Source: Pseudorhodoferax soli
GTDB taxonomy: Bacteria > Pseudomonadota > Gammaproteobacteria > Burkholderiales > Burkholderiaceae_C
Direction: 5' to 3'
Assembly: GCF_003337555.1 (NCBI RefSeq)
Contig: NZ_QPJK01000008.1
Location: 372,001 to 436,000 of the forward strand
Length of the DNA: 64,000 nucleotides
The position numbers and the translations under genes were made by a program. This document shows positions 25,983 through 34,623 of the stretch, one piece after another; position 1 is the stretch's first letter; each line of letters begins with the position of its first letter. The notes beneath the pieces were generated by a model. The model ran no database searches, was not told the origin of the DNA, and saw nothing but the letters and a program-made list of their open reading frames with translations.

Positions 25983-25998
25983 TGGCACAGAACCTGCT
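25983..25998 (+). promoter_or_regulatory. candidate sigma-54 (-24/-12) promoter of the guanidine operon
   Basis: TGGCACAGAACCTGCT keeps the invariant GG (25984-25985), a 10-base spacer and GC (25996-25997), and matches TGGCAC-n5-TTGC except for one base. Transcription would start near 26009, placing the guanidine-I riboswitch in the 5' leader. Sigma-54 control fits a nitrogen-scavenging operon. Confidence 0.5.
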
Positions 25999-26042
25999 GA
26001 GCACTGTGCGGGAGCAGCAGCAGTGCTGTGGATCCACAAATA

Positions 26043-26140
26043 GCTGGCTAGGGTTCCGGTCCGTCGCAAGACGGATGTCTGGTCCGAGAGCTGGCGACCT
26101 CTGGTTGAGGTTACACGGCGGGACAAAAGCCCGGGAGAGC
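26043..26140 (+). ncRNA. guanidine-I riboswitch (ykkC class)
   Basis: The conserved ykkC elements occur in order: CTAGGGTTCCGGTC (26048-26061), a variable hairpin CCGTCGCAAGACGG (26061-26074), TGGTCCGAGAGC (26080-26091), a hairpin arm pair ACCTC/GAGGT (26097-26112), then ACACGGCGGGACAAAAGCCC (26113-26132) and GGGAGA. The last block is the signature of the class. It binds guanidinium and turns on downstream genes. It ends about 62 bases before the binding-protein ATG; GCTGG/CCAGC (26153-26168) followed by a pyrimidine run may be part of the expression platform. Confidence 0.93.
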
Positions 26141-26201
26141 GGCGCCATCGGCGCTGGCTGCTCCCAGCTGCCTGTCCTCTTTCAACCGGAGTGTTCCCGC
26201 C

Positions 26202-27257
26202 ATGCATCCGCGCCGTCTACTGGGTGTCTTCACCCTCTGCCTTGCCGCCCTGTGGGGCGCCAGCGCCCACGCAGCCCCCAAGACCAGCTTCAACATCTGC
26301 TGGACCATCTACGCCGGCTGGATGCCGTGGGACTACGCCCAGGCCAGGGGCATCGTCGCCAAGTGGGCGAAGAAGTACGGCATCGCCATCCAGGTGACGC
26401 AGCTCAACGACTACGTCGAGTCGCTGAACCAGTACACGGCCGGCCAGTTCGACGGCTGCACCATGACCAACATGGACGCGCTCACCGTGCCGGCCGCTGG
26501 CGGCGTGGACAGCACCGCGCTGATCGCGGGCAGCTACTCCAACGGCAACGACGGCATCGTGCTCAAGGGTGCGGGCAAGACGCTGAAGGACCTCAAGGGC
26601 CAGAACGTGCACCTGGTGCAGTTCTCGGTCTCGCACTACCTGCTGGCACGCGGCCTGGATGCCGCCGGCCTGCGCGAGCGCGATCTCAAGGTGGTCAACA
26701 CCTCGGATGCCGACATCGCCGGCGCCTTCGCCACGCCCAAGGTGCAGGCCGTCGTGACCTGGAACCCGCAGCTGGCCACCGTGGCCGCCACGCCCGGCGC
26801 CACCAAGGTGTTCGACTCCAGCCAGGTGCCGGGCGAGATCATCGACCTGCTGGTGGTCAACACCGCCACGCTCAAGGACAACCCGGCCCTGGGCAAGGCG
26901 CTGACCGGCGCCTGGTACGAGGTCATGGCCACCATGCAGGCCAGGGACAGCGCCGCGCTGACGCAGATGGCCAAGGCCTCGGGCACCACGCTGGCGAACT
27001 ACCAGGCCCAGCTGGCCACCACCGCCATGCTCTACACGCCGGCCGAGGCACTGGCCTTCGTGACCAGCCCCAAGCTGCCCGAGACCATGAAGAAGGTGGC
27101 GCAGTTCTCGTTCGACAAGGGCCTCTTGGGCCAGGGCGCGCGCAGTGCCGACGCGATCGGCGTGGGCTTTCCGGGCAGCGCGAACGGCAACGCCAAGAAC
27201 ACCAAGCTGCGCTTCGACGCGAGCTACCTGCAGCTGGCCGTCGACGGCAAGCTCTGA
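26202..27257 (+). CDS. ABC transporter substrate-binding protein of the guanidine/urea carboxylase operon
   Basis: 351 residues with a cleavable signal peptide (to about residue 24, ending SAHA). NitT/TauT-type binding protein: FNICWTIYAGWMPWDYAQARGI, QYTAGQFDGCTMTNMDAL, VVTWNPQLATV. This subfamily travels with urea carboxylase genes and was annotated as a urea importer; behind a guanidine riboswitch, guanidinium or a guanidino compound is the better guess. First gene of an importer with the following permease and ATPase. Confidence 0.9.
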   Translation: MHPRRLLGVFTLCLAALWGASAHAAPKTSFNICWTIYAGWMPWDYAQARGIVAKWAKKYGIAIQVTQLNDYVESLNQYTAGQFDGCTMTNMDALTVPAAGGVDSTALIAGSYSNGNDGIVLKGAGKTLKDLKGQNVHLVQFSVSHYLLARGLDAAGLRERDLKVVNTSDADIAGAFATPKVQAVVTWNPQLATVAATPGATKVFDSSQVPGEIIDLLVVNTATLKDNPALGKALTGAWYEVMATMQARDSAALTQMAKASGTTLANYQAQLATTAMLYTPAEALAFVTSPKLPETMKKVAQFSFDKGLLGQGARSADAIGVGFPGSANGNAKNTKLRFDASYLQLAVDGKL

Positions 27258-27276
27258 CCCGCGCCGGACGCACACC

Positions 27277-28092
27277 ATGCGTTTCATCAACCGCCACCCC
27301 GGCCTGGGCGGGCGCTGGCTGCTCGCGCTGCTGCCGCTGGTCCTGCTGCTGCTGGCTTATGGCGTCGGCTCGGCCATGCGCCTGGCCGACAACCCCGACG
27401 ACAAGCTGCTGCCCGGCGCCACGCAGATGCTGGACGCCATCGCGCAGCTGGCGTTCAGCGAAGACCCGCGCACCGGCGAGGTGCTGCTGTGGTCCGACAC
27501 CGCCGCGAGCCTGACGCGCCTGCTGCTGGGCATCGCGATCTCGGCGCTCGTGGGCCTGTGCCTGGGCATCGCGGCCGGCGTGTTCCCGCTGCTGGGCGCC
27601 TCGCTGTCGCCGTTCCTCGCCGTGCTGTCCATGGTGCCGCCGCTGGCCATCCTGCCGATCCTGTTCATCGTGTTCGGGCTGGACGAGCTGTCCAAGGTCA
27701 TGCTGATCGTGATCGGCATCACGCCGGTGCTGGCGCGCGACCTGGAGCAGCGTTCGCGCGAGATCCCGCCCGAGCTGTTCGTCAAGGCGCAGACGCTGGG
27801 CGCCAACAGCTGGACGCTGGTGCTGCGCGTGGTGTTGCCGCAGCTGCTGTCGCGCCTGTTGCTGTCGCTGCGGCTGATGCTGGGCGCGGCCTGGCTGTTC
27901 CTGATCTCGGCCGAGGCGATCTCGGCCACGGCCGGCCTGGGCTACCGCATCTTCCTGGTGCGGCGCTACATGGCCATGGACGTGATCCTGCCCTACGTGG
28001 CGTGGATCACGCTCTTGGCCTGGGCCATGGACTGGGGGCTGCGCTGGCTGAACCGGCGCTGCTTCCCGTGGTCGGAAGGGGGTGTGAAATGA
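27277..28092 (+). CDS. ABC transporter permease (NitT/TauT family), guanidine operon
   Basis: 271 residues, about six membrane helices. The cytoplasmic EAA-type loop that contacts the ATPase is present (ELFVKAQTLGANSWTLVLRVVLPQLL). PPLAILPILFIVFGLDELSKVMLI is typical of nitrate/taurine-type permeases. Its TGA overlaps the ATG of the ATPase gene (ATGA), showing coupled translation. Forms the membrane channel of the importer. Confidence 0.93.
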   Translation: MRFINRHPGLGGRWLLALLPLVLLLLAYGVGSAMRLADNPDDKLLPGATQMLDAIAQLAFSEDPRTGEVLLWSDTAASLTRLLLGIAISALVGLCLGIAAGVFPLLGASLSPFLAVLSMVPPLAILPILFIVFGLDELSKVMLIVIGITPVLARDLEQRSREIPPELFVKAQTLGANSWTLVLRVVLPQLLSRLLLSLRLMLGAAWLFLISAEAISATAGLGYRIFLVRRYMAMDVILPYVAWITLLAWAMDWGLRWLNRRCFPWSEGGVK

Positions 28093-28940
28093 GCACCGCC
28101 GGGCCCCCCCAAGGTGATCGGCACCGCAGCCCGCAGGGCGAAGGTTCCACAGCCCGCTACATCGACGCACGCCATGTGTGGCAGCGCTACGGCGATCACG
28201 TGGTGCTGGAGAACCTGAACCTGGCGGTGCAGGAGGGCGAGTTCTGCACGCTGGTCGGCGCCTCGGGCTGCGGCAAGTCCACCTTCCTGCGGCTGCTGCT
28301 GGGCCAGGAGACGCCGAGCAAGGGCCAGCTGCTGCTGCAGGGCCAGCCGCTGGCGGCCGAGCCCGACGCGAGCCGCGGCGTGGTGTTCCAGCGCTATTCG
28401 GTGTTCCCGCACCTGTCGGTGCTGGACAACGTGGCCATCGGCCTGGAACTGCCGGCCGCGCCGCTGTGGGGCCGGCTGTTCGGCGCTCGCAAGCGTGTGG
28501 CACGCGAGGCCGCCGCGCAGATGCTGGAACGCGTGGGCCTGGGCCATGCGCTCGGCAAGTACCCGAGCCAGCTGTCGGGCGGCATGCAGCAGCGCCTGGC
28601 CATCGCGCAGGCGCTGATCGTGCGGCCGCGCGTGCTGCTGCTGGACGAGCCCTTCGGTGCGCTCGATCCCGGCATCCGCAAGGACATGCACGTGCTGCTG
28701 CTGGAGCTGTGGCGCGAGACGCGGCTCACCGTGTTCATGGTCACGCACGACCTGGCCGAAGGCTTCCACCTGGGCACGCGGCTGCTGGTCTTCGACAAGC
28801 TGCGCATCGACCCGCAGGCGCCGCAGGCCTATGGCGCGCGCATCACCTACGACATCCCGCTCAACCCGGAGCGCAGCGGCGGGGCCCTGGCGGCCCTGGC
28901 ACGCGTGACCGACACACCCATCCTGGAGACCCAAACATGA
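28089..28940 (+). CDS. ABC transporter ATP-binding protein (NitT/TauT family), guanidine operon
   Basis: 283 residues. Walker A GASGCGKST (about residues 57-65), Q-loop at VVFQRYSVFPHLSV, signature LSGGMQQRLAIAQAL, Walker B VLLLDEPFGALDP and switch histidine in VTHDLAEGF. An extra 25-residue polar N-terminus precedes the usual start of the fold. It overlaps the permease upstream and the CgdA gene downstream (ATGA both times), so the operon is tightly packed. Energises import. Confidence 0.95.
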   Translation: MSTAGPPQGDRHRSPQGEGSTARYIDARHVWQRYGDHVVLENLNLAVQEGEFCTLVGASGCGKSTFLRLLLGQETPSKGQLLLQGQPLAAEPDASRGVVFQRYSVFPHLSVLDNVAIGLELPAAPLWGRLFGARKRVAREAAAQMLERVGLGHALGKYPSQLSGGMQQRLAIAQALIVRPRVLLLDEPFGALDPGIRKDMHVLLLELWRETRLTVFMVTHDLAEGFHLGTRLLVFDKLRIDPQAPQAYGARITYDIPLNPERSGGALAALARVTDTPILETQT

Positions 28941-29647
28941 CCAGCCAGAACCTCTTCGAGGAAACCGTGCCCGGCGGCGGCCACACCTCGTTCATCCTGA
29001 AGCGCGGCCAGCAGCTGACGCTCACCGACCTCGAAGGCTGCGCCAACGTGAGCCTGATGCTGCTCAACGCCCACCAGCCCAGCGAGCGGCTGAACCTGCC
29101 CGACACGCTCAAGGGCCAGCACACGGCGCGGCTGACCGCGGGCCACTGCCTGGTCTCCGACATGGGCCGCGTGCTGGCCTGCATCACGGCCGACACCTGC
29201 GGCTGGCACGACCCTTTCGGCGGCGTGCTCAACGCCGACGAGGTGCGCGAGAAGTACGGCGCCGGCCGCTACCAGGAGCTGCGCAACGGCTTTTACCGCA
29301 ACGGCGTGGACAACCTGCTGGTGGAGATGGGCAAGTGGAACCTGGGCCTGCAGGACCTGCTGATGGTGCTGAACCTGTTCAGCAAGGTCACGGTCGACGG
29401 CGAAGGCGCCTTCCACTTCGCGGCCCATCACGCCAAGGCCGGCGACCAGATCACGCTCTACGCGCCGATGGACACGCTGGTCGTGCTGACGGCGCTGCAG
29501 CACCCGATGGACCCGGACCCGCGCTACGCGCCGCGGCCCGTGCAGCTGGAGGTCAGCCTGGCCGAGGGCGACGTGGCCGCCGCTTGCCGCACGTCGCGCC
29601 CCGAGAACGCGCGCGCCTTCCAGAACACCGAACGCTTCTACGCCTGA
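28937..29647 (+). CDS. cgdA: carboxyguanidine deiminase subunit A (urea carboxylase-associated, DUF1989)
   Basis: 236 residues of the DUF1989 family, long annotated as 'urea amidolyase associated protein 1'. In biochemically studied bacteria the two DUF1989 proteins form CgdAB, which hydrolyses carboxyguanidine (made from guanidine by the carboxylase) to allophanate and ammonia. Family blocks: [70 protein letters not shown]. Starts in an ATGA overlap with the ATPase stop. The guanidine riboswitch upstream supports the deiminase reading. Confidence 0.9.
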   Translation: MTSQNLFEETVPGGGHTSFILKRGQQLTLTDLEGCANVSLMLLNAHQPSERLNLPDTLKGQHTARLTAGHCLVSDMGRVLACITADTCGWHDPFGGVLNADEVREKYGAGRYQELRNGFYRNGVDNLLVEMGKWNLGLQDLLMVLNLFSKVTVDGEGAFHFAAHHAKAGDQITLYAPMDTLVVLTALQHPMDPDPRYAPRPVQLEVSLAEGDVAAACRTSRPENARAFQNTERFYA

Positions 29648-29660
29648 AGGAGACCCGCCC

Positions 29661-30299
29661 ATGCAGACCACCACCTCCAGCCCCCGGCACGCCGAGACCG
29701 CCGCGTTCCGCCACGTGATCCCGGCCGGCGAGCCCTACCTGTTCGACGTGAAGGCCGGCCAGACGCTGCGCCTGCTCGACCTCGAAGGCAACCAGGCCGT
29801 CGACACGCTCTTCTACAGCGCCGCCAACCCGCGCGAGCGCTACGACGCGCAGCGCACGCTGCGCCGCCAGGGCAAGGTCTACCTGACCACCGGCAGCGTG
29901 CTGTATTCCAACCTCGGCAACCCGCTGCTGACCATCGTGGCCGACACCTGCGGGCGCCACGACACGCTGGGCGGCGCCTGCGCGCAGGAGAGCAACACCG
30001 TGCGCTACGCGCTGGGCAAGCGCTACATGCACAGCTGCCGCGACAACTTCCTGTGTGCCTGCCTGCACGACGGCCGCCTGGGCAAGCGCGACATCGCGGC
30101 CAACATCAATTTCTTCATGAACGTGCCCGTCACGCCCGAGGGCGGGCTCACGTTCGAGGACGGCCTGTCCGCCCCCGGCAAGTACGTGGAATTGCTGGCC
30201 GCGATGGACGTGGTGGTGCTGATCTCCAACTGCCCGCAACTCAACAACCCCTGCAACGGCTGGAACCCCACGCCGGCGGAGGTGCTGGTATGGAACTGA
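29661..30299 (+). CDS. cgdB: carboxyguanidine deiminase subunit B (urea carboxylase-associated, DUF1989)
   Basis: 212 residues, second DUF1989 protein ('UAAP2'). Blocks parallel Cgd[81 protein letters not shown] and a terminal [15 protein letters not shown]. The Cys/His-rich segments probably hold the metal of the CgdAB heterodimer. Ribosome site AAGGAG precedes it. A strong internal ribosome site near its end may start a 23-residue peptide that overlaps the stop. Confidence 0.9.
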   Translation: MQTTTSSPRHAETAAFRHVIPAGEPYLFDVKAGQTLRLLDLEGNQAVDTLFYSAANPRERYDAQRTLRRQGKVYLTTGSVLYSNLGNPLLTIVADTCGRHDTLGGACAQESNTVRYALGKRYMHSCRDNFLCACLHDGRLGKRDIAANINFFMNVPVTPEGGLTFEDGLSAPGKYVELLAAMDVVVLISNCPQLNNPCNGWNPTPAEVLVWN

Positions 30300-30361
30300 A
30301 GGAACTGGCGCTGTGGCTGCTCGACTGCTTCGAGCGCTACGCCCGCCGCTACCAGCGCTGA
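30290..30361 (+). CDS. possible 23-residue small protein overlapping the cgdB end
   Basis: ATG behind GGAGG (30278-30282) with an ideal 7-base spacing. It encodes [20 protein letters not shown] plus YQR, ending in TGA. The peptide would be an amphipathic helix, leucine/tryptophan on one side, charged residues on the other. It overlaps the cgdB stop by 10 bases in another frame. No homologue is known to me. The good ribosome site could be chance in this GC-rich text, so this is a prediction only. Confidence 0.4.
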   Translation: MELKELALWLLDCFERYARRYQR

Positions 30362-30366
30362 ATCTC

Positions 30367-30400
30367 GAGGCTGAGCCTCCCGCCATGGACGGCCATGGCG
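30367..30400 (+). promoter_or_regulatory. two tandem hairpins between cgdB and the carboxylase gene
   Basis: GAGGC-TGA-GCCTC (30367-30379) is followed directly by CGCCATGG-ACGG-CCATGGCG (30381-30400), an 8-bp perfect stem with a 4-base loop. They lie in the only sizeable gap inside the operon, 47 bases before the carboxylase ATG. A role in RNA processing, protection or attenuation is inferred from structure. Confidence 0.45.
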
Positions 30401-30447
30401 CGACCCTTTCCATCGCGGGACGGCCCGCTGTTTGAAAGCCGTTCGAT

Positions 30448-33400
30448 ATGTTCGACAAACTCCTGATCGCCAACCGCGGCGCCATCGCCTGCCGCATCCT
30501 GCGCACACTGCGCGCCATGCAGGTCCACGGCGTCGCCGTCTACGCCGAGGCCGATGTGGCCAGCCAGCACGTGAGCCAGGCTGACGAGGCCCATAGCCTG
30601 GGCGAGGGCGCTGCCTCCAGCACCTACCTCGCGGTGGACAAGCTGCTGGCCGTCGCACGCGCCACGGGCGCGCAGGCCATCCACCCAGGCTACGGCTTCC
30701 TGTCCGAGAACGCGGCCTTCGCCGAGGCCTGCGCGGCGGCCGGCATCGCCTTCGTCGGCCCCACGCCCGAACAGCTGCGCGTGTTCGGCCGCAAGCACAC
30801 CGCGCGCGCATTGGCGCGTGCCCAGGGCCTGCCGCTGCTGGAAGGCACGGAACTGCTGGAGAACGTCGAAGCCGCGCTGGCGGCCGGCGAGCAGGTCGGC
30901 TATCCCGTCATGCTCAAGAGCACGGCCGGCGGCGGAGGCATCGGCATGCGTGTCTGCCGTTCGGCCGGTGAACTCACACAAGCCTTCGAGACCGTGCGCC
31001 GCCTGGGCCAGAACAACTTCAGCGACGCTGGCGTGTTCATGGAGAAGTACATCGAACGTGCGCGCCACCTCGAGGTGCAGGTCTTCGGTGACGGGCGCGG
31101 CGACGTGCTGGCCCTGGGCGTGCGCGACTGCTCGGTGCAGCGGCGCAACCAGAAGGTGCTGGAAGAGACGCCAGCGCCAAACCTGCCCGAGGGCATGGCC
31201 GACGCCCTGTGCGCTGCTGCCGTGCAACTCGCCAAAGCCGTGCAGTACCGCAGCGCGGGTACGGTGGAGTTCGTCTACGACAGCGACGCTGGCCGCTTCT
31301 ACTTCCTCGAAGTCAACACGCGCCTGCAGGTCGAGCACGGCGTGACCGAGCAGGTCTGGGGCGTGGACCTGGTGCGCTGGATGGTAGAGCTCGCAGCCGA
31401 CACGCTCGCGCCGCTGGCCGAACTCGCGCAGGCGCTCAAGCCGCAGGGCCACGCGATCCAGGCCCGGCTCTACGCCGAGGACACCGGCCGCGACTTCCAG
31501 CCCAGCCCGGGCCTCTTGACCGAGGTGCAATTTCCGCCAGCCGATGGCCGCGCGCTGCGCATCGACACCTGGGTCGAGGCCGGCTGCGAGATCCCGCCCT
31601 TCTTCGACCCTATGGTGGCCAAGCTGATCGCCTGGGCGCCTGACCGCGAGCAGGCGCGCGCTGGACTCGACCGCGCGCTGGCCGACACGCGCCTGTACGG
31701 CGTGGAGACCAACCGCGGCTACCTGCGCCAGATCCTTGCCGATGCGCCCTTCGCCAGCGGCCAGCCCTGGACGCGCTGCCTCGAAGGACTGCTCGTGCGC
31801 GACCACGGCTTCGACGTGCTGTCCGCCGGCACGCAGACCACCGTGCAGGACTGGCCCGGCCGCCTGGGCTACTGGGCGGTGGGCGTGCCGCCGTCCGGCC
31901 CCATGGACGACCGCGCGCTGCGCCTGGCCAACCGCCTGCTCGGCAACCCCGAGGGCGCGGCCGGCCTGGAGATCACCATGGCCGGCCCGCGCCTGCGCTT
32001 TCGCTGCGACGCGGTGGTGGCCGTGACAGGCGCGCCGCTGCCCGTGCTGCTCGATGGTGTGCCCCAGCCCATGGACCGAACGCTGTTCGTGCCGGCCGGC
32101 AGCACCCTGGCGCTGGGCCAGGTGGCCGAACGCGGCGCGCGCAGCTATCTCACGCTGCGCGGCGGCCTGCAACTGCCCGGTTACCTGGGCAGCCTGAGCA
32201 CCTTCACGCTGGGCCAGTTCGGCGGCCACGCCGGCCGGGCGCTGCGCGCGGGCGACGTGCTGCACCTGCTGCCGCTGGTCGACGCTTCGACCGGCGCCGC
32301 GCTGCCGGCCGCGCTGGTACCGCCGCTTGCGGCCGTGCGCGAACTGCGCGTGGTCTACGGCCCGCACGGCGCGCCCGAGTACTTCACGCCCGCGTCCATT
32401 GCGAGCTTCTTCGCCACGGCCTGGGAGGTGCACTTCAACTCCAGCCGCACGGGCGTGCGCCTGATCGGCCCCAAACCGGAGTGGGCGCGCGCGACCGGCG
32501 GGGAGGCCGGCCTGCACCCGTCCAACATCCACGACAACCCCTATGCCGTGGGCGCGGTCGACTTCACGGGCGACATGCCTGTGGTCCTGGGGCCGGACGG
32601 TCCCAGCCTGGGCGGCTTCGTCTGTCCCGTGACCGTCATCGAGGCCGACCTGTGGCAGCTGGGCCAACTCAAGGCCGGAGACCGCCTGCGCTTCGTGCCG
32701 GTGGACATCGCCACCGCACGCCGGCTCGCCGATGCGCGCGCACAGGAGGTGGCGGCGCTCGCGCCGGTGGCCGTGGACTGGGCGCCGGCGCCGTTGGCCT
32801 CGCCTGTGGTGCTCGACCTCGGCGAAGCCGACCGTCGCCTCGTCGCGCGCCTGTCCGGCGACACGCACCTGCTGCTGGAGATCGGCGCGGCCGAACTCGA
32901 CCTGGTGCTGCGCTTGCGTGCCCACGCGCTGATGCAGGCCTTGCAGGACCAGGCGCTGGCCGGCGTGGTCGACCTCACGCCCGGCATCCGCTCGCTGCAG
33001 GTGCACTACCGGCCGCAGGCGCTGCCGCTGGCGCGGCTGCTGCAGGTGATCGCCGGCCTGTGGGACGGGGTGTGCGCCGCGCGCGACCTGGCCGTGCCCT
33101 CGCGCACCGTGCATCTGCCGCTGTCCTGGGACGACCCGGCCTGCCAGCTGGCGATCCAGAAGTACATGACGACCGTGCGCAAGGACGCGCCCTGGTGCCC
33201 CAGCAACCTGGAGTTCATCCGCCGCATCAACGATCTTCCTGACCTGGACGCCGTGCAGCGCACCGTGTTCGAGGCGCGCTACCTCGTCATGGGCCTGGGC
33301 GACGTCTACCTGGGCGCGCCCGTGGCCACGCCGCTGGACCCGCGCCACCGGCTCGTGACCACCAAGTACAACCCGGCGCGCACCTGGACGGCCGAGAACT

Positions 33401-34047
33401 CGGTCGGCATCGGCGGCGCCTATCTGTGCGTCTACGGCATGGAGGGCCCGGGCGGCTACCAGTTCGTCGGCCGCACGCTGCAGATGTGGAACCGCTGGCG
33501 CCACGTCGAGGCCTTCGGCGGCAAGCCCTGGCTGCTGCGCTTCTTCGACCAGATCCGTTTCGAGCCCGTGAGCGCGGAGGAACTGCAGCGCATCCGGCGC
33601 GACTTCCCGCTGGGCCGCTACCCGCTGCGCATCGAGGAAGGCGAGCTGCGGCTCGCCGACTACCAGATTTTCCTGGCGCGCGAGGCCGAGGGCATCGCAG
33701 CCTTCCGCGCGCAGCAGCAGGCCGCCTTCGCGGCCGAGCGCGCGCGCTGGATCGCCAACGGCCAGGCCGAATTCTCGAGCGAGGAGGCCGCGCCCGACCT
33801 GGGCGAGGAGCCGCCGCTGGCACCAGGCCAGCACGCGGTGGACAGCCACATCGCGGGCAACCTGTGGCAGGTGCGCGTGCAGGTCGGGCAGACCGTGGAG
33901 GAGGGCGAGGAACTCGTGGTGCTCGAGTCCATGAAGATGGAGATCGGTCTGGCCGCGCCGCAGCGCGGCATCGTGCGCGAGGTGCGCGTGCAGCCTGGCT
34001 CGCCGGTGCGGGCCGGCCAGAGGGTGGTGGTGATCGAGGTGGCCTGA
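30448..34047 (+). CDS. urea carboxylase family enzyme, probable guanidine carboxylase
   Basis: 1199 residues. Biotin carboxylase domain (1-450: MFDKLLIANRGAIACRI, HPGYGFLSENAAFA, KSTAGGGGIGMRV, EVNTRLQVEHGVTEQ), then a carboxyltransferase region (about 465-1080) including PPSGPMDDRALRLANRLLGNP and the urea carboxylase hallmark YGMEGPGGYQFVGRTLQMWN, and a C-terminal biotin carrier domain with Lys1163 in ESMKMEIG. It carboxylates guanidine (or urea) using ATP and bicarbonate. The riboswitch and CgdAB favour guanidine. Allophanate hydrolase, usually fused or adjacent, is absent from this locus. Confidence 0.95.
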   Translation: MFDKLLIANRGAIACRILRTLRAMQVHGVAVYAEADVASQHVSQADEAHSLGEGAASSTYLAVDKLLAVARATGAQAIHPGYGFLSENAAFAEACAAAGIAFVGPTPEQLRVFGRKHTARALARAQGLPLLEGTELLENVEAALAAGEQVGYPVMLKSTAGGGGIGMRVCRSAGELTQAFETVRRLGQNNFSDAGVFMEKYIERARHLEVQVFGDGRGDVLALGVRDCSVQRRNQKVLEETPAPNLPEGMADALCAAAVQLAKAVQYRSAGTVEFVYDSDAGRFYFLEVNTRLQVEHGVTEQVWGVDLVRWMVELAADTLAPLAELAQALKPQGHAIQARLYAEDTGRDFQPSPGLLTEVQFPPADGRALRIDTWVEAGCEIPPFFDPMVAKLIAWAPDREQARAGLDRALADTRLYGVETNRGYLRQILADAPFASGQPWTRCLEGLLVRDHGFDVLSAGTQTTVQDWPGRLGYWAVGVPPSGPMDDRALRLANRLLGNPEGAAGLEITMAGPRLRFRCDAVVAVTGAPLPVLLDGVPQPMDRTLFVPAGSTLALGQVAERGARSYLTLRGGLQLPGYLGSLSTFTLGQFGGHAGRALRAGDVLHLLPLVDASTGAALPAALVPPLAAVRELRVVYGPHGAPEYFTPASIASFFATAWEVHFNSSRTGVRLIGPKPEWARATGGEAGLHPSNIHDNPYAVGAVDFTGDMPVVLGPDGPSLGGFVCPVTVIEADLWQLGQLKAGDRLRFVPVDIATARRLADARAQEVAALAPVAVDWAPAPLASPVVLDLGEADRRLVARLSGDTHLLLEIGAAELDLVLRLRAHALMQALQDQALAGVVDLTPGIRSLQVHYRPQALPLARLLQVIAGLWDGVCAARDLAVPSRTVHLPLSWDDPACQLAIQKYMTTVRKDAPWCPSNLEFIRRINDLPDLDAVQRTVFEARYLVMGLGDVYLGAPVATPLDPRHRLVTTKYNPARTWTAENSVGIGGAYLCVYGMEGPGGYQFVGRTLQMWNRWRHVEAFGGKPWLLRFFDQIRFEPVSAEELQRIRRDFPLGRYPLRIEEGELRLADYQIFLAREAEGIAAFRAQQQAAFAAERARWIANGQAEFSSEEAAPDLGEEPPLAPGQHAVDSHIAGNLWQVRVQVGQTVEEGEELVVLESMKMEIGLAAPQRGIVREVRVQPGSPVRAGQRVVVIEVA

Positions 34048-34075
34048 TCCGAGGAAGGCCGGCCGCCTCCCGGGC

Positions 34076-34519
34076 TCAACGCAGCACCAGCACCGGGATG
34101 TGCGAGTGCGTCAGCACATGCTGGGTCTCGCTGCCCAGCAACAACCGGCTCACGCCGCGGCGACCGTGCGAGGCCATCACGATCAGGTCGCAGTGGTGCT
34201 TCTGCGCGGTGGCGATCAGGGCCTCGGAGACCTGGTCGCCGCGCACCACCACGGGCGTCACGGTGACCTTCCTGGACAGGCCGGCGGACTGCACGGACTC
34301 CAGTTCCTGGAGCGCGGCCGCGCTCCAGTTGGCCTCGGTGCGCTCGATCTCCTTGATGTCGATGGCCATCGCGCCGTCGAAGTAGCTCTGCGGATAGGGC
34401 GGCACCACCTTCACGGCGACCAGGGACGCGCCGAGCTTGCCGGCCAGGTCGAGCGCACTGTCGACGGCCTTTTGCGACAACTCCGAACCATCGGTGGCAA
34501 CCAGGATGCGTTGGTACAT
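34076..34519 (-). CDS. universal stress protein (UspA family)
   Basis: 147 residues, single Usp domain. MYQRILVATDGSELSQKAVD at the start and the ATP-binding G-x2-G-x9-G-S motif in SHGRRGVSRLLLGSETQHVL, so probably the ATP-binding class. AAAGGAGA precedes the ATG. Between it and the Cu+ ATPase gene lies an FNR-like box, so oxygen limitation probably induces it, as for Usp genes in other FNR/ANR regulons. Confidence 0.92.
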   Translation of the reverse strand: MYQRILVATDGSELSQKAVDSALDLAGKLGASLVAVKVVPPYPQSYFDGAMAIDIKEIERTEANWSAAALQELESVQSAGLSRKVTVTPVVVRGDQVSEALIATAQKHHCDLIVMASHGRRGVSRLLLGSETQHVLTHSHIPVLVLR

Positions 34520-34574
34520 GGTGTTTCTCCTTTGAAGTGGTGTGTTCAGCATAGGCCGCCCCTGCCGGAATGGG

Positions 34575-34588
34575 TTGATGTACGTCAA
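34575..34588. promoter_or_regulatory. FNR/ANR-like box, usp/ccoI divergent promoter
   Basis: TTGATGTACGTCAA matches TTGAT-n4-ATCAA in nine of ten fixed positions. It is centred about 62 bases before the usp start and 42 before the ccoI start. An FNR gene lies 9 kb away in the same cluster. Confidence 0.65.
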
Positions 34589-34623
34589 GACGTGGGGAAT
34601 AGGCGCTGGCTACGCTCGGGGCC

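Noticed and set aside
28937-30299. Reading the DUF1989 pair as urea amidolyase helpers
   Set aside because: Biochemical work on these families identified them as carboxyguanidine deiminase subunits, and the guanidine riboswitch agrees.
30349-33849. Long open frame (over 1100 codons) antisense to the guanidine carboxylase gene
   Set aside because: It mirrors the third-position GC bias of the real gene, has low-complexity His/Gln/Arg-rich translation and no domain. The sense frame is a complete known enzyme.
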